Assembly: GCF_024362695.1 (NCBI RefSeq)
Contig: NW_026063240.1
Span: 434,001 to 498,000, forward strand
From: Pectinophora gossypiella
Taxonomy: Eukaryota; Arthropoda; Insecta; Lepidoptera; Gelechiidae
Direction of reading: 5' to 3'
DNA length: 64,000 nt
Shown in pieces: positions 32,270 to 42,602 of the stretch (within the stretch, counting starts at the first letter, position 1; each line of letters begins with the position of its first letter). Position numbers and translations under genes: made by a program. The notes below the pieces were generated by a model that was not told the DNA's origin, did not search any database, and worked only from the letters and a program-made list of their open reading frames with translations.

Positions 32270-34895
32270 TCCATACTAATATTATAAATGCGAAAGTAAC
32301 TCTGTCTGTCTGTCTGTCTGTCTGTTACTCTTTCACGCCTAAACGGCTCAACGGATTTTGATGAAATTTGGTATGGTGATAGATGATAACCTAGAAATGG
32401 TCATAGGCTATAAATAATCACGCCATCGTTCTTAGGGGGTAGGCAGTTGGCAGACTAAATTTATTTAGTGATTTGTAGTCGTTTTTGTTGGGACTTTTGC
32501 TCTTTCACGTCTAAACGGCTGAACGGATTTTAATGAAATTTAGTAAGGTAGATAGATAGATAGATAAAATACTTTATTGAGCACAATAAAGGTAATAGTT
32601 GGTTATCTAAAAACGGTTGTACGATCAAATTGATCACGTCATCGTACTTAGGGGGTAGGAAGTAGGCAGAAAACTGAATTGAGTTAGTTATTTTTTTATG
32701 GTTTTTGCTGGGAGTTTTGTCTATCATGCCTAAACGACTCAACGGATTTTGATGAAATTTAGTTAGCTGATAGATAGTAATCTAGAAAAGGATATGGCCT
32801 ATTAATATTTATGCTATCGTACTTAAGGCGTAGGCAGTAGACAGAAAACTAGGTTAGTGATTTTTAATTGTTTGTTTTAAAAGTTTGCCTCATTCACGCC
32901 TTAACGTCTGAACGGAATTTTATAAGACTTGGTTAATTTAAAGATAGGATCTTAGGCACGGACACAGGCTACTTTTTATGGCGGGAAAATACCTCATTCC
33001 CGCGGAAATCTAGATTTCGTGATCGTGTCAAGAAGCGCATGACGCCATAGCTACTGGAATGATTTCGATGTTTTTTTTTAAACTGAGTGACCTCAAGTTA
33101 GTATTTGATCACTTTTCTAACTTAGAGGGTAGGTAGGCGCCATAATTTAGGGAATTTATGATAAAATTTTGATGCAACTGTCTTTATTAAACAGTTATAT
33201 CTCATTCCTACAGGAACTTACACATAGCTATAGCTAGCTATCTATTAACATTAAAACTCTTTCTAGAATCACATTACGCCAATTAATTGATCTGATTTGT
33301 ATAAGTTTCTTTATTCAACTGACTGTTACATTACATACAGATAAAATCTAATTACTTACACCACATAATTAATATAGTACTACATGACTAGCTACGCTTT
33401 AAACTTGAGGAGGTAATTCGATAGACATTTATACGAACTTTAAGCCCAGTAATCAATCATAGTAATAAGGTAATACTCATTTTAGACAAAGAAACGGATA
33501 GGTAATCAGTTCGTCAACGAAATTATAACACCTACACTTAGTTTGTTTACTATTTAACGAGGGAAAATAATCCTTACTAATATTATAAATGCGAAAGTAA
33601 CTCTGTCTGTCTGTCTGTCTGTTACGCTTTCCCGCTTAAACCTCTCAACCGATTTTGATTAAATTTGGCACAGACAATCTTTAGACCCTGAGAAAGAAAA
33701 TAGGATACCTTTTATTGCGAAAAGAAGGGACGAAGAGATTGAAATAGGGGTTGAAAGTTTGTATGGGATATTTTAATTTTAAAATATAAATCCATGAAAC
33801 TTTATATTTAAGCACTTGATAAAAAATAATTAAACATTTGTTCTAGCGTTGCTGAAATTTCGACCAGTGAGGGGGTGAAATGAGGGTTGAAAGTTTGTAT
33901 GGGAGTTCGTCATTTTTGGGGATAAAACCACGAAACTTTATATTTAGGAACTTGATAAGAAATAAAAAAACAATTTGTTAAAGCGTTTTTGAAAATTCGA
34001 TCTTTGAGGGGATGAAATAGGTGTTGAAATTTTTTATGAGGTTCGTCATTTTTCAAGATAAAAATATTAAATTTTGTGTTTAGGCACTAAATAACAAACA
34101 AAAAATCGTTTGTTCAAGCATTTTGAAATTTTTACCAGTATGGGGGTGAAATACGGGTTGAATGTTTGTATGGGTATTCGTCATTTTTGAAGATAAAACC
34201 ATGAAACTTGGTACGTAGGTCTCTTAGGATGTGCAGAGTTTTTCAACAAACGGATTTTCCGAAATTCGAACGGAACGGAACGGATTCGGAACGGGAACTA
34301 CGAAGCCAAACTTTTTGTATACAAAATATTAACCACTGAACCTAGGAACATGATATTTAGTAGTTTTGGGTGTATCAAGTTAAAAAAATTTGGCTTTTGT
34401 AGATAAAGTTCCTTTTAACGAATACTCTGCATCGCCGCCACTGCCGTCGGTCGTCGTTCGTCGTCGCGCACATTCGCCGAAGTGTGGCGGCAGTCAACGG
34501 CGCTGTCTTGTGGTGGGGGAGCGCACGTGGTGTATACGTGGCCTGCTCGCGAGTGTCGAGTCCAAACAATTTCTACATTTTAACAAATAATAACAAAATA
34601 GCAAACGTTGTGTACAAAAAAGTTTTAAATTAGGTCATTTTAAAATATTTTTGTACACAACGTGACGCTGACCCCTGTAAGTGTCTTGGACATAAGGGAC
34701 CGATAAATATTCCTAGGTAATTTCTGCCACTCAATGGAATACATAGGTACTTTATAACGACTGTAAACAGATATTTTTTATTTTTTTTAAATATACCTAC
34801 TTACTCTCTTTTAATCACATGCTATACCGTTCCTTTTATATAATCCATAATATTCAAATTAAAAGTACGCAGACGAAGTCGCGGGTACCAGCTAG
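32270..34895 (+). mobile_element. Helitron D: composite with two 5' termini
   Basis: Starts TCCATACTAATATTATAAAT at 32270 after A, ends in a CGC(A)GAC-GAA-GTCGCG hairpin and GGTACCAGCTAG at 34895 before T. Copia codons are restored exactly without it. A second Helitron 5' terminus, TCCTTACTAATATTATAAAT, lies inside at 33571. The second copy at 57319-62046 has the same composite plan, so the unit moved as a whole. It holds no coding gene; open frames near 34375-34590 on both strands are chance products of a GC-rich segment. Confidence 0.93.
32551..32588 (-). mobile_element. 38-bp LINE 3' tail with target duplication
   Basis: On the minus strand TATTGTGCTCAATAAAGTAT then TTTATCTATC repeats, a polyadenylation signal and tail. 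Flanked by AAGGTA (32545-32550 and 32589-32594). The other copy of this Helitron has the empty site near 57613. Confidence 0.82.
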
Positions 34896-37102
34896 TCTCT
34901 TATAAAATGATGCCTTATATCTATATGTTTTGTCCTGGAATGAGATACAGTATTGTTACAAAGTTTCTGTGCTGATTGATTATCATTATATAAATTAATC
35001 TCACATGTAATTCCAATACATTCATTAACAAAAGTTTGTATAAACAATGCTTCCTTACAAGAGTCAGAGATTGCCATGTACTCAGCCTCAGTACTCGAGA
35101 GTGCTACTGTGCGCTGCTTACGACTTTCCCAAGAAATTATAGAGTTACCAAGACTGAATACATACCCAGTATAAGACCTGCGATCTAGCTGATCACCTCC
35201 CCAGTCAGCATCTGTGAATCCTGCAATTTCAAATACACCTCTTTTAAAAACAAGTTTGTAATGTTGTGTACCTTGTAGATAACGTAAAATTCTCTTCGAT
35301 GCTTTCCAATGACTTTCACCATAGCAGTTATTGAATTGGCTTAAATAGCTCACACTGTGTGCTATATCAGGCCTGGAACAAACAGCCAAGTACATTAGAT
35401 AACCTATAAGGCTTCTATAGTCAAAATTACATTGTGATACTTCTTCCTTCTGTAATTTCAGACCAACTTCCATAGGAGTCTTGATTGGTTTACATTCTGT
35501 CATCTTGAATTTTATTAGAATACGCTGAATGTAACTTGATTGATCCAATGTTATTCTACCATCTTGTAATTTAGTAATTTTCATACCCAGGATAGAACTT
35601 GCTGGACCTAGATCCTTCATCTCAAACTCTTCCATAAGTTTCTTCTTGATAATATTCTTCTTTTCTGATGATTTTGATGAAAATAATATAATGTCATCTA
35701 CATATAATGCAATGATTATTATTTCATCATCATGGTTATAGATAAAAACACATGGTTCAGAAGAACCATGACCCCTTTTAAATTGCAATTTATTGATTAA
35801 AACATGCTTAATTTTTTCATACCATGCTTTTGCCGCCTGTTTTAGGCCATAAATTGCTTTATTCAGTTTGTAAACTTTCTTTTCATTGCCTGGAAGAATG
35901 AATCCTTCCGGCTGTTCCATGTAAACGGTCTCTGTCAAATTTCCATTCAAAAATGCTGTCTTTACATCTAGATGTTCTATAGACATGTCCAACTGGGCAG
36001 CCAGGGCTAGCAAAATTCGTATGGCCGAATACCTTACTACAGGCGCAAAGGTTTCATGGAAATCGATTCCATATTTTTGAGTGTACCCCTTCGCTACTAA
36101 CCGTGCCTTGTGTTTGAGTAATTCACCATCCAGCCCCCTCTTTTTGCTAAAGACCCATTTACATTTTATTGGTCTCTGTCCTTCAGGCAAATCCACTATA
36201 GTCCAACATTTATTTGCAAGAAAAGAGTTATACTCATCGTCAATAGCTTCCTTCCATTGTATGGCCTCTCTGCTGTCCAATGCCTGTTTCACCGTAGTTG
36301 GAATGCCCTTCTCATTCAATATTTCAGCTAGCCCCGCTAACAGAGACTCGTCACTGACAGCGTCCTCGAAGGTTGTCGTGGTCTCCGATGTGGTATCTGG
36401 AACGTAAGTTAAATCGGACGAATCATCTGCACTTTCACTGTCTGCTGAGTCATCCAGCTGAAACATTGTCTGTCTACGGTGATTTATTGTGCCATCAGAC
36501 TGTGTTTTCTCATCTACAGATGAATCTAACGTTATAGAGGTTTCATCTACAATGCTATCTGGATTAGTTTCATTTAAATCCTCATTGCTATTCTCATTAG
36601 ATGAGCTTTCTGGCAATATGGCAGTATCTTGCCTTTTGTTATCATCATGTGACACATTTTTGTAAATAAACTCATTTTCCATAAATATAACATGTCTAGC
36701 ACTGACACATTTCCTTGGACATGCTGGATCTATTAGCCTGTAGCCTTTACAATTTTCATAATAGCCTACGAAGACCATCTTCTTACTTCTAGTATCAAGT
36801 TTACGACAATTTTCTACTAAAGAATATGCTGTGCAACCAAAAATGCGCAAATGACTCACATCAACTTTCTTGGACGTCCACACTTCTTCTGGAGTGGCCC
36901 CTCGCACTGCTTTTGTTGGTGACAAGTTCTTCAGGTACGTAGCCGTGTTAGCAGCTTCGGCCCAAAACTTTTTACTGAGACCAGCATCCTCCAACATACA
37001 GCGAGCTTTGTCCATGATCGTACGGTGAGCTCGTTCCGCTACACCATTCTGTTGACTACAGTGTGGCACCGTGGTTTGATGTATTATTCCGCATGTCCTC
37101 AT
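34896..37102 (-). pseudogene. pol: Copia pol: end of integrase, RT and RNase H
   Basis: Begins at IIHQTTVPHC, SQQNGVAERAHRT (the integrase segment with the third acidic residue, Glu), then KFWAEAANTATYLKN. RT: KTAFLNGNL and YVDDIILFS near residue 466. RNase H: GFTDADWGG, LSSTEAEYMA and YNDNQSAQKL. The frame runs into Helitron D at HHFIRD and stops there by chance at CTAG. Upstream, this frame does not join that of gag-protease: the zinc finger and both Asp residues of the integrase core, roughly 100 codons, are gone. RT and RNase H look undamaged. Confidence 0.92.
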
Positions 37103-38393
37103 GTATTCCTGTTGCTAATCCATTTTTCATCAGATTCATGCTTCTTGAGTTAAGGTGACCCAGCCGTCTGTGCCAAACATCTTGTGAAGTCCTGTTCTCC
37201 GCAGACACTAGTGCAGCCGGTTCTACACCTTCCTGCATTACCGCACCTGCTGTAGGACTCTCACACACCGAGTTCATGGCAACCTCACAACTCATAGCAT
37301 TCTTTACAGTATCTAACTGATAAATACCATTACATAAAGTACCTGTTGCTATGACTTCACTACCATCATAAATTTTACAACCATCAGATTTGAAAACAAC
37401 ACTATATCCCTTCCTATTTAGTTCACTCACTGATAATAGATTTGCAGAGAGCTGAGGAATGTAATAAACATTACTTATTGTCTTTAAACCTGTTTGTAAC
37501 ATGACTTGCACACTACCTTGTCCGCTAGTCATCACCTTGTCACCGTTAGCAACGTTCACCTCTAACTGTTTTGAGCACTGAATGTCAGACATCAAATGTT
37601 TGTTGTTGCACATATGATTTGTTGCACCGGAGTCTATATACCACACATCATTCCGTACATTCACTGATAATGCTGTCAACAAAGTCTTGTCCTTGGGCGG
37701 AGGAGTATTCTTTGTGTTGCTCTTCTGGTTCTTTGGACAGTCCTTCTTCATGTGTCCAGCCTTTTTGCACCTAAAACACTTGAAGATCTTCTTTGTGACT
37801 AAAGCATTCAAGTCAGAATGTTCAGATTTGTCGTCTCTCCGCTGTTGCTCCTGTAAAAGTTTTGTCTTCACAGTTTCACAAGTCAATTTCACACTTGAGT
37901 TCTCCAGAGCCATGATGAGTGGGTCGTAGTCAGTAGTTAAACCGCTCAACATAATCACAGCTAAAAATTCATCATCAAGTTTTGATCCGATATCATCCAA
38001 CTGCTGTCCAAGCTCTATGATTCGTGAAATATAGCCTTGCATGCTCTCCGCCTCGCTCAACTTCATCCCAAATAGTGATCTCAGCAAACCCAGACGCCTA
38101 CAAAGCCCTTTGTCTTCATATGCACGTTGCAAACACGTCCATGCCTCAAAAGCTGTTGTAGCTTTGCGAACATGATGCAATGCTGACGGCCCCACTGACA
38201 AGCAAATCTTAGCTAAAGCCTTCTGCTGCTTCTTCTCGTCTTTGCACGCCGCGGCCGACTCTGCTGACGCCACGCAGTCGTACAAGTCTTCATGCATGAG
38301 AATCATTTTTACCATGAATTTCCAAGTATTGTAGTCTTCGATCCCATGTAATTTTTCCACAGGAATGCCAACAGGAAATGAAGATGAAGCCAT
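37056..38393 (-). CDS. gag: Copia Gag, protease and pre-integrase part (445 aa)
   Basis: Starts MASSSFPVGIPVEKLHG at the first ATG after the primer site. Residues about 10-190 are the Copia-type Gag (LQRAYEDKG, LRSLFGMKL, LLSGLTTDYDPLI-like). A CCHC knuckle, CFRCKKAGHMKKDC, is near residue 208. Protease has YIDSGATNHMC near 255. The GAG-pre-integrase motif VWHRRLGHLNSRSMNLMKNG is near 410. It then runs across the deletion joint (GLATGI followed by out-of-frame sequence) to a stop at 37056. Gag and protease could still be made; integrase cannot. Confidence 0.92.
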   Translation of the reverse strand: MASSSFPVGIPVEKLHGIEDYNTWKFMVKMILMHEDLYDCVASAESAAACKDEKKQQKALAKICLSVGPSALHHVRKATTAFEAWTCLQRAYEDKGLCRRLGLLRSLFGMKLSEAESMQGYISRIIELGQQLDDIGSKLDDEFLAVIMLSGLTTDYDPLIMALENSSVKLTCETVKTKLLQEQQRRDDKSEHSDLNALVTKKIFKCFRCKKAGHMKKDCPKNQKSNTKNTPPPKDKTLLTALSVNVRNDVWYIDSGATNHMCNNKHLMSDIQCSKQLEVNVANGDKVMTSGQGSVQVMLQTGLKTISNVYYIPQLSANLLSVSELNRKGYSVVFKSDGCKIYDGSEVIATGTLCNGIYQLDTVKNAMSCEVAMNSVCESPTAGAVMQEGVEPAALVSAENRTSQDVWHRRLGHLNSRSMNLMKNGLATGIHEDMRNNTSNHGATL

Positions 38394-38529
38394 GGTATAA
38401 CCACAGGGGTATTTGTCAAGTCACGAGATAGCCAGCCGGTGTCACGCCGATATGATCCACGAGTTTTATAAGTGAATAAATTAACGCGTATTTTACCAAA
38501 ATAATTTCGTTGCAGGGCGCAGTAAACGT

Positions 38530-38545
38530 CCCTGGGCCCATAACC
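38530..38545 (-). promoter_or_regulatory. Primer-binding site of Copia
   Basis: GGTTATGGGCCCAGGG on the minus strand, next to the 5' LTR. It fits the internal segment of initiator tRNA-Met used by insect copia elements. Confidence 0.75.
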
Positions 38546-38774
38546 TGATGGGTTATGAGCCAAATAAAAGAGATATTTAAGATTAATGCGGATTTTTATT
38601 TGGTAACTCAAAATTACAACCGGCAGCCATACAGTGCAAGGAGCAAGAGAACGAGTGAGGTTATGAATGTCAATGTCAGATCGACAATGACACTGACAGA
38701 TGCGTTTAACGTTCCATTATGCTGAAGTTTATTATTCTACTAAATATTATTATATCTAAACATATATTCCAACA
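38546..38774 (-). repeat. 5' LTR of Copia
   Basis: 229 bp; six bases longer than the 3' LTR because of an extra ATTATT near 38750. Confidence 0.93.
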
Positions 38775-38779
38775 AAGAA

Positions 38780-39383
38780 TACAATTATTTACTGTTTCAA
38801 CTGTTTTAGGTAGATAATGGCCCCGATTCCTATGAGTAAATGAATGAATAACCCGGCCGAATCAAAAAGGTATCTCGCTAGTATGCAAACCGTTTGACGT
38901 ATGCTGTCAACTTAATTCTGTCGGTTGTTTTAGATTTCTGCTTAAAATTGACGTGTATTCCATAAGTGTTATGCCTGTTGATTATCCGTCCATTTAAGAA
39001 TAAGAATAAAATAAATGTATAATTTACGATAGACAGAGAAAGAAATAGGATCGGTTCGTAGTGCCTACTTTGTAGGCCGCGCCGCCGCCGCGCCGCCGCC
39101 GGCATCGCGGTGTGCGGAGCGGGGCGTACGGAGTGGAGCGCGCGGCGCGCGGCGTGTGGCCGTTGACCCGTTCGAGCAGCTGATTGTTGTCTCCATTACA
39201 TTGAAAATTTTCAATAATTTGTCATTATTGTTTTTTTTATTGAATTTTGGGTTCTATGCAGCTAAAAACACAATATGGAATTGAAAATAATTAAAAACAA
39301 AACTCAAAATTTCATGAATTTTGCGACGGAAAATTCCACTAGATATTAACTCAGAATCATGGTCTGAATCATCCCTCTCAGTA
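38780..39383. other. Right subterminal part of the TIR element 13721-39410
   Basis: No gene. A GC-rich block (39078-39170) with repeated GCCGCC and GGCGCGCGGC lies next to a copy of the GACAGAGAAAGAAATAG segment (39031). 39320-39383 leads into the right TIR. Confidence 0.6.
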
Positions 39384-39410
39384 TTCGTTACGATGTCACT
39401 AACACCCAGT

Positions 39411-39744
39411 TTTATTAAAGTTCGGAAACAAGGTGAACTAGGAGATTATTTGATCCCTCGAATTCTTTTTAAAGCGCCTATAGAACATAACAGCCCTTAC
39501 GAGATGTGTCGCCGTAAATTCCCATTGCAGGTGTGTTATGCAATGATCATTCACAAGAGCCAGGGTCAAACGATTAGTCGCGTTGGGGTTGATCTTAGAT
39601 CTGTAGTCACGGTCAACTGTATGTAGCTTTAGGTCGCGTTCGCGAAAGACGTGACATAAAAGTACTACTACCCAGGTACCGAATCGAAAATGACCAACCT
39701 TTCTCGAATAACGTTATCATATCAGAACTTTTAAGTTTAACGTA
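39411..39744 (+). pseudogene. Helitron helicase C-terminus, displaced 25.7 kb
   Basis: Continues the helicase interrupted at 13720: FIKVRKQGELGDYLIPRILF, then CRRKFPLQVCYAMIIHKSQGQT (motif V/VI region; the KSQGQT signature of Pif1-type Helitron helicases) and VGVDLRS. One frameshift near 39612, then GQLYVALGRVRERRDIKVLL and a natural-looking end (SELLSLT, stop at 39742-39744). Same strand as the rest of the helicase. The true Helitron 3' hairpin and CTRR end are not seen in the next several hundred bases. Confidence 0.9.
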
Positions 39745-40596
39745 ACTTTATTTAGGGTGGCACTTCTTGAAAAGACTGAACAGTTCATCTCTGTTATTAA
39801 GCTTATTGGGTTTTTTTAGATCGGTTAAACCATGTGCTGAAATTAACGTATATTGCGAATTTTTATTTATTATTTATATTCATTCGATCTTGTTTTTTTC
39901 TTCTTTTCGTATAATTTAACGATACAACTGACTTTAACAAGCTCGTTAACGCTGTGGAGGCTCATCTTTAGGGGACGAGAGAACGGGCGTGAAGTGAACT
40001 GGCAGGATGAATACTTGGCTGCGGGTGCGACCGGTGCATGAGAGTGAAGTGGAGCTGGCTGGAATATGGAGGCAGGTATCACTCGATTGCTTTAGCTGAG
40101 TTCCACTCAGATCAAGTAAGCTGTCATATGGATGAATGTCGCAGGTTGGAATGATCCGGAGTAGAACTATCGGTGTCGTTCCCATCGTCGTAGGCATTTT
40201 CGGTGGATTTTGTAGGTCGATCAACAATGGTTGCGTGAGTTTTAGCTGTCAAGCTGCTATGCCGTGCTAGCCGATTCTTCCGATCTGGCATACAAGGGAT
40301 GGACGTATCCTGTGGAATGATCGTGTCAGTGAAGGTTTGAATGTCGCTTAGGACTGGAAAGGAGGGAGTACGGAAACTGTAATCAGTATTTAGGATCTCG
40401 CTGTACATGGACAATGTTTAGTTTAGATGTATTAAAGTGGTAATTGTTCGAAGTTTTTGAAAAGAATTCTGTATCAGTGTTTAAGCGTTAAAACTGTTTG
40501 TTTTTTTTTTGTAAACAAACGTATGATTTATTAATATTAATTTTACGCTATACAAATAATATTGTTACCAATTTTAAGTGCGTATATAAACAATAA
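39745..40596. other. No gene seen
   Basis: Presumed Helitron 3' region or flank. 39950-40400 is GC-richer with short frames on both strands that show no recognisable domain. T-rich runs occur near 40500. Confidence 0.5.
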
Positions 40597-40921
40597 ATTC
40601 GAGGGTTGAAAGCCAAATGGGTTTAAGCGACATTTTGGGCGAAACTGACTTATATATATCGTGGCCATATCATAGAATTGATCATTTCATGAAATGATCG
40701 ACCATTTCATGAAATGGTCGTATTTCATGAAATAGAACAACATTCGTTGGCCACATCATGATGTGGTTTGGCCAGATCAATGAACACAAAACGTTTAACG
40801 ATATGACCAACTAAATGCATGATTACTTCATGATATGGCCAAACGTTAGCGATCATATCGTAAAATAGTAACATTATCCACCGGTAGTGGCGCTGGTGTC
40901 GCTTTGTTTTTGTTTTGCATA

Positions 40922-41077
40922 ATGGCGGCGGACAATAATTATTCTTGTGTGAACGCGAATAATACGAATAATAATGAGCAAATACAAGATAAAAGTGCAG
41001 TGAAGCAATGTTTTGACACTAAGGTGAAAAGAAAAACTCGTATTAACAGTAGACAGCAACTTTATTTTTATTTTTAG
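40922..41077 (+). CDS. First short ORF of palindrome-ended element, copy 2 (51 aa)
   Basis: Same Asn-rich ORF as at 2242-2397 and 63110-63265. Conserved in all three copies, ending in a TTTTTAG that may be a splice acceptor. Confidence 0.3.
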   Translation: MAADNNYSCVNANNTNNNEQIQDKSAVKQCFDTKVKRKTRINSRQQLYFYF

Positions 41078-41082
41078 GTTAT

Positions 41083-41370
41083 ATGGCAAATAATGAAGGT
41101 CGAGTGACCACGCTACGTAAATCAATGGACTATTATTGGATTTCAAAATATGATATAATTAAAACTGCGAATGAAGAGATATTAATTTAAAAAAAGAAAA
41201 ATATAGACGATCCTACTGTCCGTAAAGTTTCTTTTTTTGACGTGACTTATTGTAGATTTGCCGCAGATGGCATTAACTACTTGAAACGGGATTCTATTAA
41301 AACGCATAAATGTTTTTGTCATAATTTAAATTATCATAATCCTTTTTTTTATAATTTTTACAAGGCATAA
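41083..41370 (+). pseudogene. Second ORF of palindrome-ended element, copy 2 (frameshifted)
   Basis: Counterpart of the 95-codon ORF in the other two copies. A one-base change in the T/A-rich stretch near 41186 brings in a stop (ATTTAA), so the reading frame is broken in this copy only. The rest of the frame to 41370 is conserved. Confidence 0.5.
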
Positions 41371-42020
41371 CGGTAGGTTAGGGTGCGGCGGGGGTGGCCC
41401 TTGGGCCACCCCTAAGCCGCCAGTATGTTTATCTTACACACGAAAAGTATACTGAATGATGACCAATGGCATGAAATAGTGTCAAAAATATGACGACGAC
41501 TTCAAAGCGAGATGCAGTTACGGCGTATATGTCAACTACATCAACACTCCGTTAATCGAAAATGACTTATTAATTTTTATTTCACTTTTAAACATTTTTG
41601 TACTTTGTACTAGAGTAATACATTATTTCCTACCTTATTTCGCGTTTTTATTACACCACTTATCATGGACACCCTACATTAATGATATGGCCAAACGTGG
41701 ATGGAAATATCATTAAACGCTGACGTTTAAACGATATGGTCAGTTGAAGTTGGCCATTTCATGAAATACGACCATTTCATGAAATGGTCGATCATTTCAT
41801 GAAATGGTCAATTCTATGATCTGGCCACGACATATATATATTCGGAATCAGCGATTTTTTCCGCGTCGACTGATCTTGGTTTCAGATCAATCGAAGCTAC
41901 TTTTAGGCGCTTCAACCAATTAGCACTTTGGGTACATTTTTAAAAACCCGTGTTTTAACCGACAAAAAATGCACAAAATTCTGGGCGGGTGGCAAATCAG
42001 TCGTATTCCGGGATATGAGT

Positions 42021-42278
42021 CGGTCACATAAGCTGTTATGTCTTTTCATTTTCATGATTTGAAGTCTGTTAAAGCGTTTTCCCTGACAGTGTTTTGTTAT
42101 AGATAAGTCGGTTAAATCATTTGTCCTTAGACGAAACGAAAATAGATTTGGCGCTTAAATATTTTTGCTTTAATCCAGATTTTATAAATATTGTCGCTTC
42201 AACCGTTTTGCCTTCGACAGTTTAAAAGTAAAATTGGCACTTGAACTGTTTTGCCTTTACCGAAAATATTCATAGAAT
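42021..42278 (+). repeat. 43-bp periodic repeat, left block
   Basis: Units begin at 42064, 42107, 42150, 42193 and 42236, exactly 43 bases apart, with a weaker one at 42021 and an isolated one at 41906. The core is near GTCGCTTAAACC-TTTTGCCTT-GAC; the TIR at 54888 contains one more unit. Confidence 0.8.
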
Positions 42279-42602
42279 TTGACTTCAGCTATTTATGTTA
42301 CATTTTTTTTAATTTTTTGTCGTATAAAACAACTATCATTTTCTTTTGAAAGGACTTAAAACGTTTTTCCAAAACAAAAAAGAAATAATGTTAACATTTC
42401 AGTCATCGCAATTTTGTATGAAACCTTGTGCCCGCATCACTTCAACATATCAAAATAAGTATGGGCAGGTCCTGGTTGGGCGGTTCACACAGCTAAAAAT
42501 TACGATTGGGAAGACCGGGAGTGTGCGTGTCATCATGTCACCCAAGCCGTATCCGTTGATGGTGACTTCTATTTGTGTCTATCCCAAGTCGTTGTTGTGG
42601 TA

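Larger units (their letters stand above)
31736..38774 (-). mobile_element. Ty1/Copia LTR retrotransposon with integrase-core deletion
   Basis: Minus strand; LTRs 38546-38774 (5') and 31736-31958 (3') with ends TGTTGGAATA...CCCATCA, and TSD AAGAA (31731-31735 and 38775-38779). The LTRs differ by a 6-base ATT-type indel and about one substitution. Primer site GGTTATGGGCCCAGGG fits the internal initiator-Met tRNA priming known for insect copia. Pol is split by Helitron D (32270-34895). A deletion removed the integrase catalytic core. Confidence 0.95.
13721..39410. mobile_element. TIR element inserted in the Helitron helicase, now 25.7 kb through nesting
   Basis: Left end ACAGGGTGTTAGGGGCATCG and right end CGATGTCACTAACACCCAGT are inverted repeats of 27 bp with a few mismatches (13721-13747 and 39384-39410). 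Helitron protein stops at the left end and restarts at the right end in the same register. Native sequence is about 4.7 kb (13748-15838 less the SINE, 17820-18893, 21013-21921, 31690-31735, 38775-39383); everything else arrived later. I recall this terminus as common in Lepidoptera but cannot name the superfamily. No transposase is visible. Confidence 0.8.
40659..41830 (+). mobile_element. Palindrome-ended TIR element, copy 2
   Basis: Complete copy: TCGTGGCC at 40659, GGCCACGA at 41830, in a TATATA target. The left end has back-to-back perfect 20-bp palindromes GATCATTTCATGAAATGATC (40680-40699) and GACCATTTCATGAAATGGTC (40700-40719), then further TCATGA-centred ones. The right end mirrors them. 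Its second ORF is frameshifted. Confidence 0.88.

Noticed and set aside
34375..34590. Overlapping 64- and 66-codon frames on both strands, repeated at 30670-30885 and 61523-61738
   Set aside because: Open on both strands because of GC-rich Helitron sequence; no protein features and always inside the Helitron.
21922..37290. Simple explanation of the inverted duplication as an assembly error
   Set aside because: Not excluded, but the copy carries substitutions and a gypsy-3 insertion, and its boundary coincides with a Helitron terminus, so a biological event is more likely.
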